Positions 6,192 to 12,423 of a stretch of DNA of 12,423 nt are shown one piece after another. Position numbers and translations under genes: made by a program. Each line of letters opens with the position of its first letter. The stretch's first letter is position 1. The notes beneath the pieces are model-generated. The model ran no database searches and had not been told where the DNA came from. It was given only the letters and a program-made list of their open reading frames with translations. This stretch comes from Chthonomonadaceae bacterium. Lineage in GTDB: Bacteria > Armatimonadota > Chthonomonadetes > Chthonomonadales > Chthonomonadaceae. The stretch is from assembly GCA_025355115.1 (NCBI GenBank), contig JANXLO010000437.1, positions 1 through 12,423 of the forward strand. The letters are read 5' to 3'.

Positions 6192-7061
6192 TTAGGAAGG
6201 AGTGAACTGGCTTAGAAAGGCGGAGGCAACCTGAGACAGCCTATCCTTGCGCCAGACTGCGACGAGTGTGCGGGTTGGCCGAGGGGCGGACAACTCGACC
6301 ACTGCCGCGCCTGAGGGCGGGTGGATGGCAAGTCGCGGCAATAGCGCTATTCCGAGCCCCGCCGCGACCAGCTCCTGCATCCCCTGAGCACTTCCGCTGA
6401 TGCAGGCAATTCGAGGCACGAAGCCAGCGGCGAGGCAAGCCGCATAGAGGGGGTGGGCAGGAGTTGAACCTTCAGGTACCCAGATGAAGTCCTCGTCGGC
6501 AAGGCTGGCAAGTGCAACCTCAGCAGAACCTGCCAGAGGATGGGATGTGGGTACAACCAGCGCTAGCTCCTCACGAAACAGCTCCCGCTCTTCCAAACCT
6601 TCCATCCCGTAAGGAAGATGGACGATGCCGATATCTGCCCTGCCGTGTGCGACCGCCTCGGCAACCGCTTTCGCCGGGACGGTTTCGCGCAATGTAATTT
6701 CAATGGCAGGATAGTCGCGCCGAAAAAGCGCGAGATGGACGGGCAGCAGTTGCTGGCCGGGCGTCGGCAGCGTCCAGATCGCGAGCTGACCGCGCCTGAG
6801 CCCCATGACCTCCTGAACCGCACGCTTCGCAGCCTGCTCCTCCTCCAGTATCCGCTCGGCATGGAGCAGTAGAGCATGGCCCGCGTCCGTGAGCTGCACG
6901 CTGCGCCTCTGCCTGTGAAACAAAGTCGCGCCGACCTCCTGTTCGAGATTGGCGATCTGTTGTGAGAGCGATGGCTGCGAGACGTGGTTCGCCTCCGCAG
7001 CCCTGGTAAAGTGGAGCATGCGTGCGGCGGAGACGAAATAACGGAGTTGAAATATCTCCAT
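6192..7061 (-). CDS. LysR-type transcriptional regulator
   Basis: The length of 289 residues is normal for the family. Residues 1-60 are the winged helix-turn-helix: MEIFQLRYFVSAARMLHFTR, AAEANHVSQPSLSQQIANLE, then GATLFHRQRRSVQLTDAG, an almost ideal LysR N-terminus. A linker helix to about residue 88 is followed by the two-lobed periplasmic-binding-protein-like effector domain, with GLRRGQLAIW, ADIGIVHLP and GLGIALLPRLAI as typical segments. LysR proteins act as cytoplasmic tetramers and usually activate a neighbouring gene in response to a small molecule. The start is supported by GGAGAGG about nine bases upstream. Unlike the classical arrangement, no divergent target gene sits next to it: folC is upstream and the ArnT-like gene downstream, both on the same strand. 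Target and effector are therefore unknown; autoregulation through the dyad at 7117-7133 is possible. Confidence 0.97.
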   Translation of the reverse strand: MEIFQLRYFVSAARMLHFTRAAEANHVSQPSLSQQIANLEQEVGATLFHRQRRSVQLTDAGHALLLHAERILEEEQAAKRAVQEVMGLRRGQLAIWTLPTPGQQLLPVHLALFRRDYPAIEITLRETVPAKAVAEAVAHGRADIGIVHLPYGMEGLEERELFREELALVVPTSHPLAGSAEVALASLADEDFIWVPEGSTPAHPLYAACLAAGFVPRIACISGSAQGMQELVAAGLGIALLPRLAIHPPSGAAVVELSAPRPTRTLVAVWRKDRLSQVASAFLSQFTPS

Positions 7062-7116
7062 TGGTGAGAGCCTCTCCGTCTACCACGATTTGGACGGACC
7101 ATAGAGTGTTAGGAGC

Positions 7117-7133
7117 GTATTGCCGTATGATAC
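7117..7133. promoter_or_regulatory. GTAT/ATAC dyad upstream of the LysR gene, candidate operator
   Basis: In the 92-base gap between folC and the LysR gene, GTAT occurs at 7117-7120 and 7125-7128 and ATAC at 7130-7133. GTATGATAC (7125-7133) is a perfect dyad about one base, and the outer pair is spaced by nine. It lies 56-72 bases before the LysR start, a usual place for a LysR recognition site, although the spacing does not match the T-N11-A rule exactly. Confidence 0.25.
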
Positions 7134-7153
7134 TCCCAGCCACAATAGGCTTC

Positions 7154-8527
7154 CTATACAGACAGCGTCTCGGCAGTGATTTCCGCAATCGGAACTTCGC
7201 CCACGGTGTAGAACGAACCGGTGACCAGAACCATGTCATTTTCCCTTGCCATCTGGATGGCTGCTCGCACAGCGTCCGCGACAACAGGGATGATGGTTAC
7301 GTTCGAGGTGAATCCTCGGGCGGTTTCAGCTATCTGCTCGGCAGCCAACGCGCGTTTCCAGTCGGGCTGGCACACGAAAATATGGGCCGCTTCTCCAGCA
7401 AAGGGAGCCAGAACTTCGGCAGGATCGTGTCCGCCGACCATACCTACTACAAGGAGCAGTCTGCTAATGCCATGCTGTACGCGAAGGGCGGTGATGGGGC
7501 CGTGCAGAGCCTCGGCCGCTATCCCGTTATGCGCTCCGTCGAGCATCAGGCGCGTCCCGGAAGCAAGTTGGATCTCCTGCAATCTGCCCGGCAGGGTGAC
7601 GCTCACTAGGGCGGAGCGAACGGCCTCGGCTGGCAAAGGCTTTTCCTGACTTGCGAGCGCGGATTCTACTGCTGCTACCGCGCAGGCGGCGTTAACCCGC
7701 TGATAGATTCCATCCATCCTCAGGCTGAGATCCGTGTAGAGATGCCGAGGGGTAGCGATGCGGAATCGAGACTGATGAGGGTTCAACAGATCATTCGGGC
7801 CTGCTTCAAGATCCCAATGCACCGACTGAATGTCACCGGTCGGCGCTTCGCATTCGCCTTGCCTCACGAGCGACAACGGGACTTGCCGGTGCAGGGCAAT
7901 GCGCTCTATGACCTCCAACGCTTCTTCGTTCTCGACAGCAGTGACGCACGGGATGCACGGCTTCAGAATTCCGGCTTTTTCCCCTGCGATTAGCGCATGG
8001 GTGTCACCTAGGATCTGCGTATGATCCAGGCCGATATTGGTAATCACCGTCGCTGATGGGTGAACGATGTTCGTAGCGTCAAGCCGGCCGCCAATCCCGA
8101 CCTCGATGCAGGCAAAATCTGCATTGCGCTCTGCGAAATACAGGAAGGCGAGCAGCGTTTTGAGTTCAAACTCCGTCGTCTGTCCATACTCCGTCTCGGC
8201 AAGGGCTTCGATATGGGGCCGCGCCAGTGTGACTAGCCGGGCAAAGTCCTCCCGTGAAATCATCACGCCGTCCAATTGAATTCGCTCCCGCACGTCGAAC
8301 ACATAGGGGGATAAGTAGCTGCCGACTCGATATCCTGCGCAGTGAAGTATTCCAGCCGCAAGCGCAGTAGTCGAGCCTTTGCCCTTTGTCCCCGCGATAT
8401 GCACTATGGGGAATTGATTCTGTGGATTGCCCAGCCGCCCGCAAAGCGCCTCGAATCGCTCGTTGCCCAGCTTTATCCCGAACCTGAGCAGGCCCTCCAT
8501 ATAACGGAGGGCATCATCAAATAGCAT
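7154..8527 (-). CDS. folC: Bifunctional folylpolyglutamate synthase / dihydrofolate synthase
   Basis: The 457-residue protein is a Mur-ligase-fold enzyme that adds glutamate to dihydropteroate and to reduced folates with ATP, in the cytoplasm. The N-terminus DDALRYMEGLLRFGIKLG matches the FolC start. The ATP-binding loop is HIAGTKGKGSTTALAAG (43-59, with TKGKGS at 47-52). FACIEVGIGGRLDATN (138-153), TNIGLDHTQILGDT (163-176) and EKAGILKP (183-190, containing the Lys usually carbamylated) follow. The C-terminal signature MLDGAHN (328-334) and GMVGGHDP (362-369) complete the set. The normal S-P-H of the folate loop reads LSPYVFDVRERI (73-84), with Tyr75 for His, a substitution found in part of the family. 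The ribosome-binding site is weak: AGGA stands about 12 bases before the ATG. It lies 103 bases after the isomerase gene on the same strand. Confidence 0.97.
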   Translation of the reverse strand: MLFDDALRYMEGLLRFGIKLGNERFEALCGRLGNPQNQFPIVHIAGTKGKGSTTALAAGILHCAGYRVGSYLSPYVFDVRERIQLDGVMISREDFARLVTLARPHIEALAETEYGQTTEFELKTLLAFLYFAERNADFACIEVGIGGRLDATNIVHPSATVITNIGLDHTQILGDTHALIAGEKAGILKPCIPCVTAVENEEALEVIERIALHRQVPLSLVRQGECEAPTGDIQSVHWDLEAGPNDLLNPHQSRFRIATPRHLYTDLSLRMDGIYQRVNAACAVAAVESALASQEKPLPAEAVRSALVSVTLPGRLQEIQLASGTRLMLDGAHNGIAAEALHGPITALRVQHGISRLLLVVGMVGGHDPAEVLAPFAGEAAHIFVCQPDWKRALAAEQIAETARGFTSNVTIIPVVADAVRAAIQMARENDMVLVTGSFYTVGEVPIAEITAETLSV

Positions 8528-8548
8528 GGGCTCTATAGTTCCTCGAGG

Positions 8549-8600
8549 GAGGCTTCGCGCGCCTCTCTCCTCCCCACTCGCGTTTCAAGAAGGGGAGGAG
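8549..8600 (-). repeat. GC-rich inverted repeats between the isomerase gene and folC
   Basis: CTCCTCCCC at 8567-8575 pairs perfectly with GGGGAGGAG at 8592-8600 across a 16-base loop. A second, competing stem GAGGC (8549-8553) with GCCTC (8561-8565) lies beside it. No U tract follows on either strand. This could be a Rho-aided end, an mRNA-stability element or a weak intercistronic hairpin limiting folC read-through. Confidence 0.35.
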
Positions 8601-8630
8601 CAGAGAGATGACCCTTGATGTTAGTTCGAT

Positions 8631-9635
8631 CTACTTATCGAAATTGGAGTCGAACGCTATGTCGGAGGGCTTGAAGTCGGCCTGACGAACGAACTCGGCC
8701 GCTTCCGTAGCGCCGTGCTCTCGATCCATGCCGCTGTCCTCCCACTCGACGGAGAGGGGGCCCTGGTAGTTGATGTAGTTCAGAGCCCGGATGATCTCCT
8801 CGAATTCGATGGAGCCGTGGCCGAGCGAGCGGAAATCCCAGAAGCGCTCCGGGTTGCCGAAGTTGACGTGCCCTCCGAATACCCCTACCTTTTTGGGCGT
8901 CAACGACCAGTAGACATCCTTCATATGAACATGGAAGATACGCTCCGGGAACTCATAGATGAACTGTACATAGTCCACGCCCTGATATCCCAGGTGACTG
9001 GGATCGTAGTTGAAGCCGAATGCCGGGTGATGATCCAGAGCTTCGAGTGTTCGCTTCGCGGAGACGATGTCGAAGGCTATCTCCGTGGGATGCACTTCCA
9101 GAGCGAACTTCACGCCGCATTCCGCGAAGACGTCCAGAATTGGCGTCCAGCGCTCTTTGAGCAGCGCATAACCCGCATCGATCTGTCCTGGCATGTTAGG
9201 CGGGAACGAGTAGAGTAGGTGCCAGATCGAGGATCCGGTGAAGCCGTTGACGACGCTCACACCGAGATTTTTCGCTGCCCTGGCGGTCAGTTTCATCTCC
9301 TCGGCGGCGCGGGCGTTGACTCCGGCGGGATTGCCGTCACCCCACACATGGGGCGGCAAAATGGCCTTATGCCGCTCGTCGATTATGTCTAAAACGCCCT
9401 GACCAACGAGGTGATTGCTAATGGCCCAGGTCTTCAGCCCGTGCTTTGCGAGGACGTCGTGTCGTGACTGGCAGTAAGCGGCGCCGTTGGCTCCTGTTGC
9501 TTGGACAGGGTCGAAATGGTCGCCCCAGCAGGGAAGCTCAATGCCGTCGTAACCGAATGCCTTCGCCTTTGCGGCAGCGGTTTCGAACGGCAGATCGGCC
9601 CACTGGCCGGTAAACAGAGTGACTGGTCGAGCCAT
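8631..9635 (-). CDS. Sugar phosphate isomerase/epimerase (xylose isomerase-like TIM barrel)
   Basis: The protein is 334 residues, cytoplasmic, with no signal peptide, and reads as one AP-endonuclease-2/xylose-isomerase-type barrel. The first strand is [16 protein letters not shown] (6-21), then FGYDGIEL (27-34). The metal-site residues are recognisable: Glu180 and His182 in LEVHPTE, Asp211 and His214 in [10 protein letters not shown], His235/His237 and Asp240 in HVHMKD, and Glu297 in VEWED near the C-terminus. [11 protein letters not shown] (272-282) is the usual penultimate helix start. Members isomerise or epimerise keto-sugars, inositols or sugar phosphates; the substrate cannot be read from sequence. 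GAGGAG about ten bases upstream supports the ATG at 9635. It follows the DUF4015 lipoprotein gene on the same strand by 81 bases, with a strong hairpin in the gap, and precedes folC. The context suggests carbohydrate use. Confidence 0.93.
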   Translation of the reverse strand: MARPVTLFTGQWADLPFETAAAKAKAFGYDGIELPCWGDHFDPVQATGANGAAYCQSRHDVLAKHGLKTWAISNHLVGQGVLDIIDERHKAILPPHVWGDGNPAGVNARAAEEMKLTARAAKNLGVSVVNGFTGSSIWHLLYSFPPNMPGQIDAGYALLKERWTPILDVFAECGVKFALEVHPTEIAFDIVSAKRTLEALDHHPAFGFNYDPSHLGYQGVDYVQFIYEFPERIFHVHMKDVYWSLTPKKVGVFGGHVNFGNPERFWDFRSLGHGSIEFEEIIRALNYINYQGPLSVEWEDSGMDREHGATEAAEFVRQADFKPSDIAFDSNFDK

Positions 9636-9671
9636 GTTGTCGTGTCTCCTCGATGCGGATGTGGTTTCGAT

Positions 9672-9700
9672 TCTGCCCGCCTATCAGATGGGCGGGCAGA
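9672..9700 (-). repeat. Strong hairpin between the DUF4015 gene and the isomerase gene
   Basis: Bases 9672-9684 and 9688-9700 form a 13-pair stem, all Watson-Crick except one G-T, closed by only three bases (CAG at 9685-9687). The stem core is CTGCCCGCC/GGCGGGCAG. Neither side carries a T tract, so it is not a standard intrinsic terminator. On the minus-strand mRNA it begins 16 bases after the DUF4015 stop and ends well before the isomerase ribosome-binding site, which suits a 3'-end-protecting or expression-tuning intercistronic structure. Confidence 0.5.
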
Positions 9701-9716
9701 GTCGGCATGCAGGCTG

Positions 9717-11018
9717 TCAGGGTTTGGAGGTATGAGTAGTTTTTGCTCCAGGCGCGGGGACCGTCTCCGCAGGTGGAGCAGTCTCTGCCTTGGCAGGCGC
9801 AGCCACCGGGACGCTCTGCGGGTGCGGAGCAGTATCCTTGCCTTTTCGGAGTGCGGCCTCCGTATAGCGGTTTCCGGCATTCCAGATGAGATAGTCGTAG
9901 ATGTTCAGGTCATGGAGCGCTTTGATCTCAGCCTTCACCTCGGCCGGGCCGTAGCGGACGTGCCGAAGATTGAAGTCCTGAATCCAGGGGCGAAGCCTGC
10001 ATTTCGGATTCGCTACAAGCCGCTTCTGGGCATCTCCAATCGACAGTGTGATCGTTTTATAGGGCTCCTTGTTGGGATCCTTCATTCCGTACTCGCCGTA
10101 GGCGTAGTGCGAGGGATAGACCATCGGGCAGAGATAGTCCACGTCCTGCACAACTTTCTCGAACTGCTGTCCGATGCCCTCATCGTTCTTCACGCGGCTG
10201 GTCAAGCCAAAGACATCCGCCGAGAACCATCCGCCCTGGGCATGAATTTTCTCCGCGGCATATTTCAGGAATGCGGCGATTTGGTCCTCTCGTTTGCTTC
10301 CAACGGGCTTGCCCTCATAGCGAAGGGAATTGACCTTGCCCTCGCTTGGGAAACGAACGTAGTCGAACTGAATCTCTTTGAATCCATGCTTCAGAGCATC
10401 GAGGGCGATAGCTACATTATAGTCCCAAACTTTTTTGCTGTATGGATTTAGCCAGTAGTGCCCGCTCCTGTCGCGCCACACTTTGCCGTTGGCGTCATGC
10501 ACTGCCAGTTCGGGGTGAGCGAGGATCAACGGTTTGTCGCGCATGCAAGCGATCCGGGCAATCGGAAAGATATGATGCTCATTCAGCTTTGCGATGACGG
10601 GCTCAACCTTGAAGGCATGGTTCAATGCTTTGGATTCAATGACCAGAGGGATGTCCATGTCGTAGTAGACTTCGCCGTCGTCCTTGACGTCGATGACCAT
10701 CGCGTTCAGCTCCGTCCGATCGACCAGATCGATAAGCTGCGCGAATCGCTTAGTGGTGCCTGCGGACCAACCCGTCAGATAGATCGCTCGTACTCCCTCC
10801 GGCGGGAGTATTGCCTTCTGCGGAGGTCCAGCCGGCACGGGTGTGCTGGATTTTGCCTGAGTGCCGGGAGTGGCGGTTACGCCGCTGGAGGTAGGTGATC
10901 CGGTTGTCCCCGAAGTCGTGGCGGCGTCTTTTGGATGGCAACCGCTCTGTGCCAAAGTAACCAGAAGGGCAGGGAGCAAGAGCATTGAAGTGGTGCGAAA
11001 TGGTGAGTTTGGTTTCAT
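9717..11018 (-). CDS. DUF4015 putative glycoside hydrolase, probable lipoprotein
   Basis: The protein is 433 residues. The N-terminus has basic residues, a hydrophobic core (11-23) and a single Cys at 27 in AQSGC; the -3 residue is Gln rather than Leu/Val/Ile, so lipidation is likely but not certain. Residues 31-66 are a Thr/Ser/Gly/Pro-rich linker. From about 72 to 395 comes the DUF4015 (PF13200) barrel: GVRAIYLTGWSAG (75-87), AMVIDVKDDGEVYYD (106-120), HYWLNPYSKKVWDYN (187-201), EIQFDYVRFPSEGK (215-228), SADVFG (266-271), LCPMVYPSHYAYGEYG (296-311) and DYLIWNAGNRYT (375-386). The tail (about 398-433) is Pro/Ala-rich and disordered, perhaps wall- or envelope-facing. The family is related to GH13-like hydrolases; the substrate is unknown. 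The protein should act outside the cytoplasm. A weak GGAA precedes the ATG at 11018, and a good minus-strand promoter lies at 11091-11119. Confidence 0.91.
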   Translation of the reverse strand: MKPNSPFRTTSMLLLPALLVTLAQSGCHPKDAATTSGTTGSPTSSGVTATPGTQAKSSTPVPAGPPQKAILPPEGVRAIYLTGWSAGTTKRFAQLIDLVDRTELNAMVIDVKDDGEVYYDMDIPLVIESKALNHAFKVEPVIAKLNEHHIFPIARIACMRDKPLILAHPELAVHDANGKVWRDRSGHYWLNPYSKKVWDYNVAIALDALKHGFKEIQFDYVRFPSEGKVNSLRYEGKPVGSKREDQIAAFLKYAAEKIHAQGGWFSADVFGLTSRVKNDEGIGQQFEKVVQDVDYLCPMVYPSHYAYGEYGMKDPNKEPYKTITLSIGDAQKRLVANPKCRLRPWIQDFNLRHVRYGPAEVKAEIKALHDLNIYDYLIWNAGNRYTEAALRKGKDTAPHPQSVPVAAPAKAETAPPAETVPAPGAKTTHTSKP

Positions 11019-11042
11019 GCATTTTCCATTGATGTAGTGAAA

Positions 11043-11073
11043 GACTCCCGCAGATTTATCAGTGAGGGGAGTC
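11043..11073 (-). repeat. Inverted repeat in the DUF4015 leader
   Basis: GACTCCC (11043-11049) and GGGAGTC (11067-11073) are perfect complements over seven bases, with a 17-base loop. In the minus-strand transcript, expected to start near 11084, the hairpin would sit about 25 bases before the DUF4015 start and be followed by CUUUC. It could be a 5'-stabilising hairpin or a weak attenuator. It may equally be a protein-binding dyad between the divergent promoters. Confidence 0.35.
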
Positions 11074-11090
11074 GCAAGTTACTGACAGGT

Positions 11091-11119
11091 ATTCTAACAC
11101 ACTTCGCATTGCTTGTCTA
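11091..11119 (-). promoter_or_regulatory. Sigma70-type promoter for the DUF4015 gene (minus strand)
   Basis: Read on the minus strand: -35 TAGACA (11114-11119) and -10 TAGAAT (11091-11096) with a 17-base spacer, each matching five of six consensus bases. Predicted start near 11084, giving a leader of about 66 bases before the ATG at 11018. It may drive the genes running down to folC or beyond. Confidence 0.55.
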
Positions 11120-11183
11120 CCAGTGCAGGCCAATTCCTACGCTGATTGCACGGCCTCTCCAACGGTGCCTGCTGTCCTTGCTC

Positions 11184-11212
11184 TTGACAAAGAGCCTGTC
11201 CAATTCTATAAT
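11184..11212 (+). promoter_or_regulatory. Exact-consensus sigma70 promoter (plus strand)
   Basis: TTGACA (11184-11189), a 17-base spacer, then TATAAT (11207-11212): both hexamers and the spacing equal the consensus. Transcription should start near 11219, giving a leader of about 125 bases ahead of the gene at 11344. The promoter diverges from the minus-strand promoter at 11091-11119. So strong a match usually means high basal initiation, with control, if any, by a repressor or in the leader. Confidence 0.75.
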
Positions 11213-11218
11213 GGGGCA

Positions 11219-11343
11219 ATAAAGCCTTACGTGGCACTTCTACTGGCTAAGCTTTGAAGCTTCAGTAGCCTGCCGTGCCTTACTAGTTTTCGCCCTTCTG
11301 ATGGGCCTCACGCCCTGCCTTAGTCATCGTTAGAGGAACCTTC
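11219..11343 (+). other. Structured 5' leader of the barrel-protein gene
   Basis: Three nested helices can form: GGCAC (11233-11237) with GTGCC (11275-11279); CTACTG (11240-11245) with CAGTAG (11263-11268); and AAGCTT (11249-11254) with AAGCTT (11257-11262), with a GCT bulge (11246-11248) on the 5' side and a cap of two bases (fewer pairs if opened to a normal loop). Further on, GCCC/GGGC elements around 11292-11324 offer a second, alternative hairpin. The leader ends with AGAGGA (11332-11337), six bases before the ATG. I recognise no known riboswitch class. It could be a cis-regulatory leader, a stabilising 5' hairpin or a small RNA. Confidence 0.45.
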
Positions 11344-12423
11344 ATGTCCGATCTCTCCGATTCGTCCAGCCCCGAGGCCCTGTTGCAGGCTGTCAAAGCG
11401 AGCCCGTTCGACCTCGTGGCGCGGGCGAACCTGGCTATTGGCGGTTGCACGAGTCTGAACAACGCCTCCCGAGACTGCCAGCCGTACACCTATGCGGAGC
11501 TGCATACAGAGCCGCCCGTCGCCCTTCACTCTCCCTGGGACTATGCAGATGTTACCGGAAGGCTGCTTGAAGCGCTTACTTTCGTCCGCATCATGACGGG
11601 CTCAAAGCCGGATGATACGGATGCTGCCTATGCGCGGCTGTTGGCCTCATGTCAGCGCGAGGATGGCTTAATTGCGTTGCCTGCGGAGCCGTGGACGCAC
11701 ACCGCGCCGATCGTGGAGCTCGACTGGTCGCAGCGAGGCGCGCTTATGGCCTGGACAACCCGGTACTTAGCGCTGGACGACCAGGATGCGCTCCAGCGGG
11801 CACAGCGTCTCGTACATGCGCTCTTTAAGACGGCGGTCTGGGAAGGGGACACCTGCTGGTACCCCGGTTCCTTCCTTCCGGACAAGGGCTGGACTGATCG
11901 CTTGCCTCCTATCGGGCGCATGAGCGACCTTCTCATTGGCGCGCAAATTGTTTTCCCGCTCGCGCGCTTCGCTGCGGCCACAGGCAGCAGCGAAGCCCTT
12001 CAACTCGCAAAGGGGCTGATACGTTTTTTTCGGGAGCGTTCCGGCGCTTTCACGGAAGATGGCAAAATGACTGAGAAGGCCGGACGGTACCTTCACAGCA
12101 CGACCGGCTTCATTCTGGGCACTCTAAAATACGGCCTTGTCACCGGGCGGGATGAGACGGTGGACTGGGCAAAATCTGCCTATGAACACTGCCGAGAGTG
12201 GGGAACGGATTTCGGGTTTTTTCCGCATAGGATTCAGGGTAAAGACAGATGGCAGGGGGATCTATGCGCAACCGAAGACATGATCGAGATCGCCCTCTTG
12301 CTGGGCCTAAACCGTGACCCGGTCTACTTTGCGGACGCTGAGCGCTACGGGCGCAACCACCTGCTTGAGAGCCAGATACTTCACCTTGACTGGGTGGACG
12401 CCCGCGTGGAGGCGGCTTTCTCC
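11344..12423 (+). CDS. Glycosidase-like (alpha/alpha)-barrel protein, N-terminal part (partial at window end)
   Basis: The frame is open from the ATG at 11344 to the window edge, giving 360 residues with no stop. AGAGGA six bases upstream and a consensus promoter support the start. There is no signal peptide (MSDLSDSSSPEALLQAV), so the protein looks cytoplasmic. The sequence is a series of amphipathic helices joined by aromatic loops: HSPWDYADVTGRLLEALTF (61-79), QREDGLIALP, ELDWSQRGALMAWTTRYLAL, SGAFTEDGKMTEKAG, RYLHSTTGFILGTLKYGL, and near the end LCATEDMIEIALLLGL followed by DAERYGRNHLLESQ. Helix pairs, an 'HSTTG' loop and an 'E/D-x-x-E-x-Y-x-R-N-x-L-x-E-x-Q' ending resemble six-hairpin glycosidase-like proteins near families such as GH127 and GH88, but I cannot place it in one family or name catalytic residues. 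It is divergent from the DUF4015 gene, which fits a carbohydrate role. The C-terminal part is missing. Confidence 0.8.
   Translation, partial: MSDLSDSSSPEALLQAVKASPFDLVARANLAIGGCTSLNNASRDCQPYTYAELHTEPPVALHSPWDYADVTGRLLEALTFVRIMTGSKPDDTDAAYARLLASCQREDGLIALPAEPWTHTAPIVELDWSQRGALMAWTTRYLALDDQDALQRAQRLVHALFKTAVWEGDTCWYPGSFLPDKGWTDRLPPIGRMSDLLIGAQIVFPLARFAAATGSSEALQLAKGLIRFFRERSGAFTEDGKMTEKAGRYLHSTTGFILGTLKYGLVTGRDETVDWAKSAYEHCREWGTDFGFFPHRIQGKDRWQGDLCATEDMIEIALLLGLNRDPVYFADAERYGRNHLLESQILHLDWVDARVEAAFS

Noticed and set aside
9501..10451. Long plus-strand open frame (over 300 codons) opposite the isomerase and DUF4015 genes
   Set aside because: It is antisense to two well-supported proteins, spans their boundary, shows no domain pattern, and is expected from the codon bias of the real genes.
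1..12423. CRISPR arrays, tRNA or rRNA genes, insertion sequences, attachment sites or replication origin
   Set aside because: No regularly spaced repeats, transposase or integrase motifs, cloverleaf patterns or DnaA-box clusters were seen while reading both strands.

Overview
The window looks like ordinary chromosomal DNA from a moderately GC-rich, Gram-negative-type bacterium. No phage, plasmid, insertion-sequence, CRISPR, tRNA or rRNA signal was seen. The gene mix suggests Armatimonadota, or less likely Acidobacteriota: a DUF4015 lipoprotein, a xylose-isomerase-type sugar phosphate isomerase, an ArnT-like mannosyltransferase, and a secreted alpha/beta hydrolase with an N-terminal beta domain. 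This placement is a low-confidence impression from protein style, because no marker gene is present.

Layout. (1) 1-1572, plus strand: the C-terminal end of a family 2 glycosyltransferase, a MraY/WecA-like membrane sugar-phosphate transferase overlapping it by ATGA, and a GNAT acetyltransferase of the spermidine/diamine type. (2) 1614-3989, minus strand, convergent with block 1: a three-gene unit consisting of a winged-helix regulator, a short SdpI-family membrane protein and an exported alpha/beta hydrolase, driven by a recognisable promoter at about 4004-4031. The 5' end of the regulator gene is out of frame with both of its plausible ATG starts. (3) 4134-11018, minus strand: DUF4015 lipoprotein, sugar phosphate isomerase, folC, LysR regulator and ArnT-like glycosyltransferase, separated by gaps of 63-103 bases that hold hairpins or dyads. 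They may be partly co-transcribed. (4) 11019-11343: a divergent promoter region with a good sigma70-type promoter on each strand. The plus-strand one matches the consensus exactly (TTGACA, 17 bases, TATAAT) and is followed by a leader of about 125 bases with a multi-tier hairpin. (5) 11344-12423, plus strand: the first 360 residues of a glycosidase-like helical-barrel protein that runs off the window.

Functionally, block 1 and the ArnT-like gene belong to lipid-linked glycan or envelope-sugar assembly. The DUF4015 protein, isomerase and barrel protein point to carbohydrate handling, and folC is one-carbon housekeeping. The regulator/SdpI/hydrolase unit resembles the Bacillus sdpRI arrangement and is the best candidate for a self-contained signalling or resistance module. 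I found nothing that demonstrates a wholly new system. The points most worth a second look are the out-of-frame regulator, the sdpRI-like unit, and the structured leader before the barrel gene.
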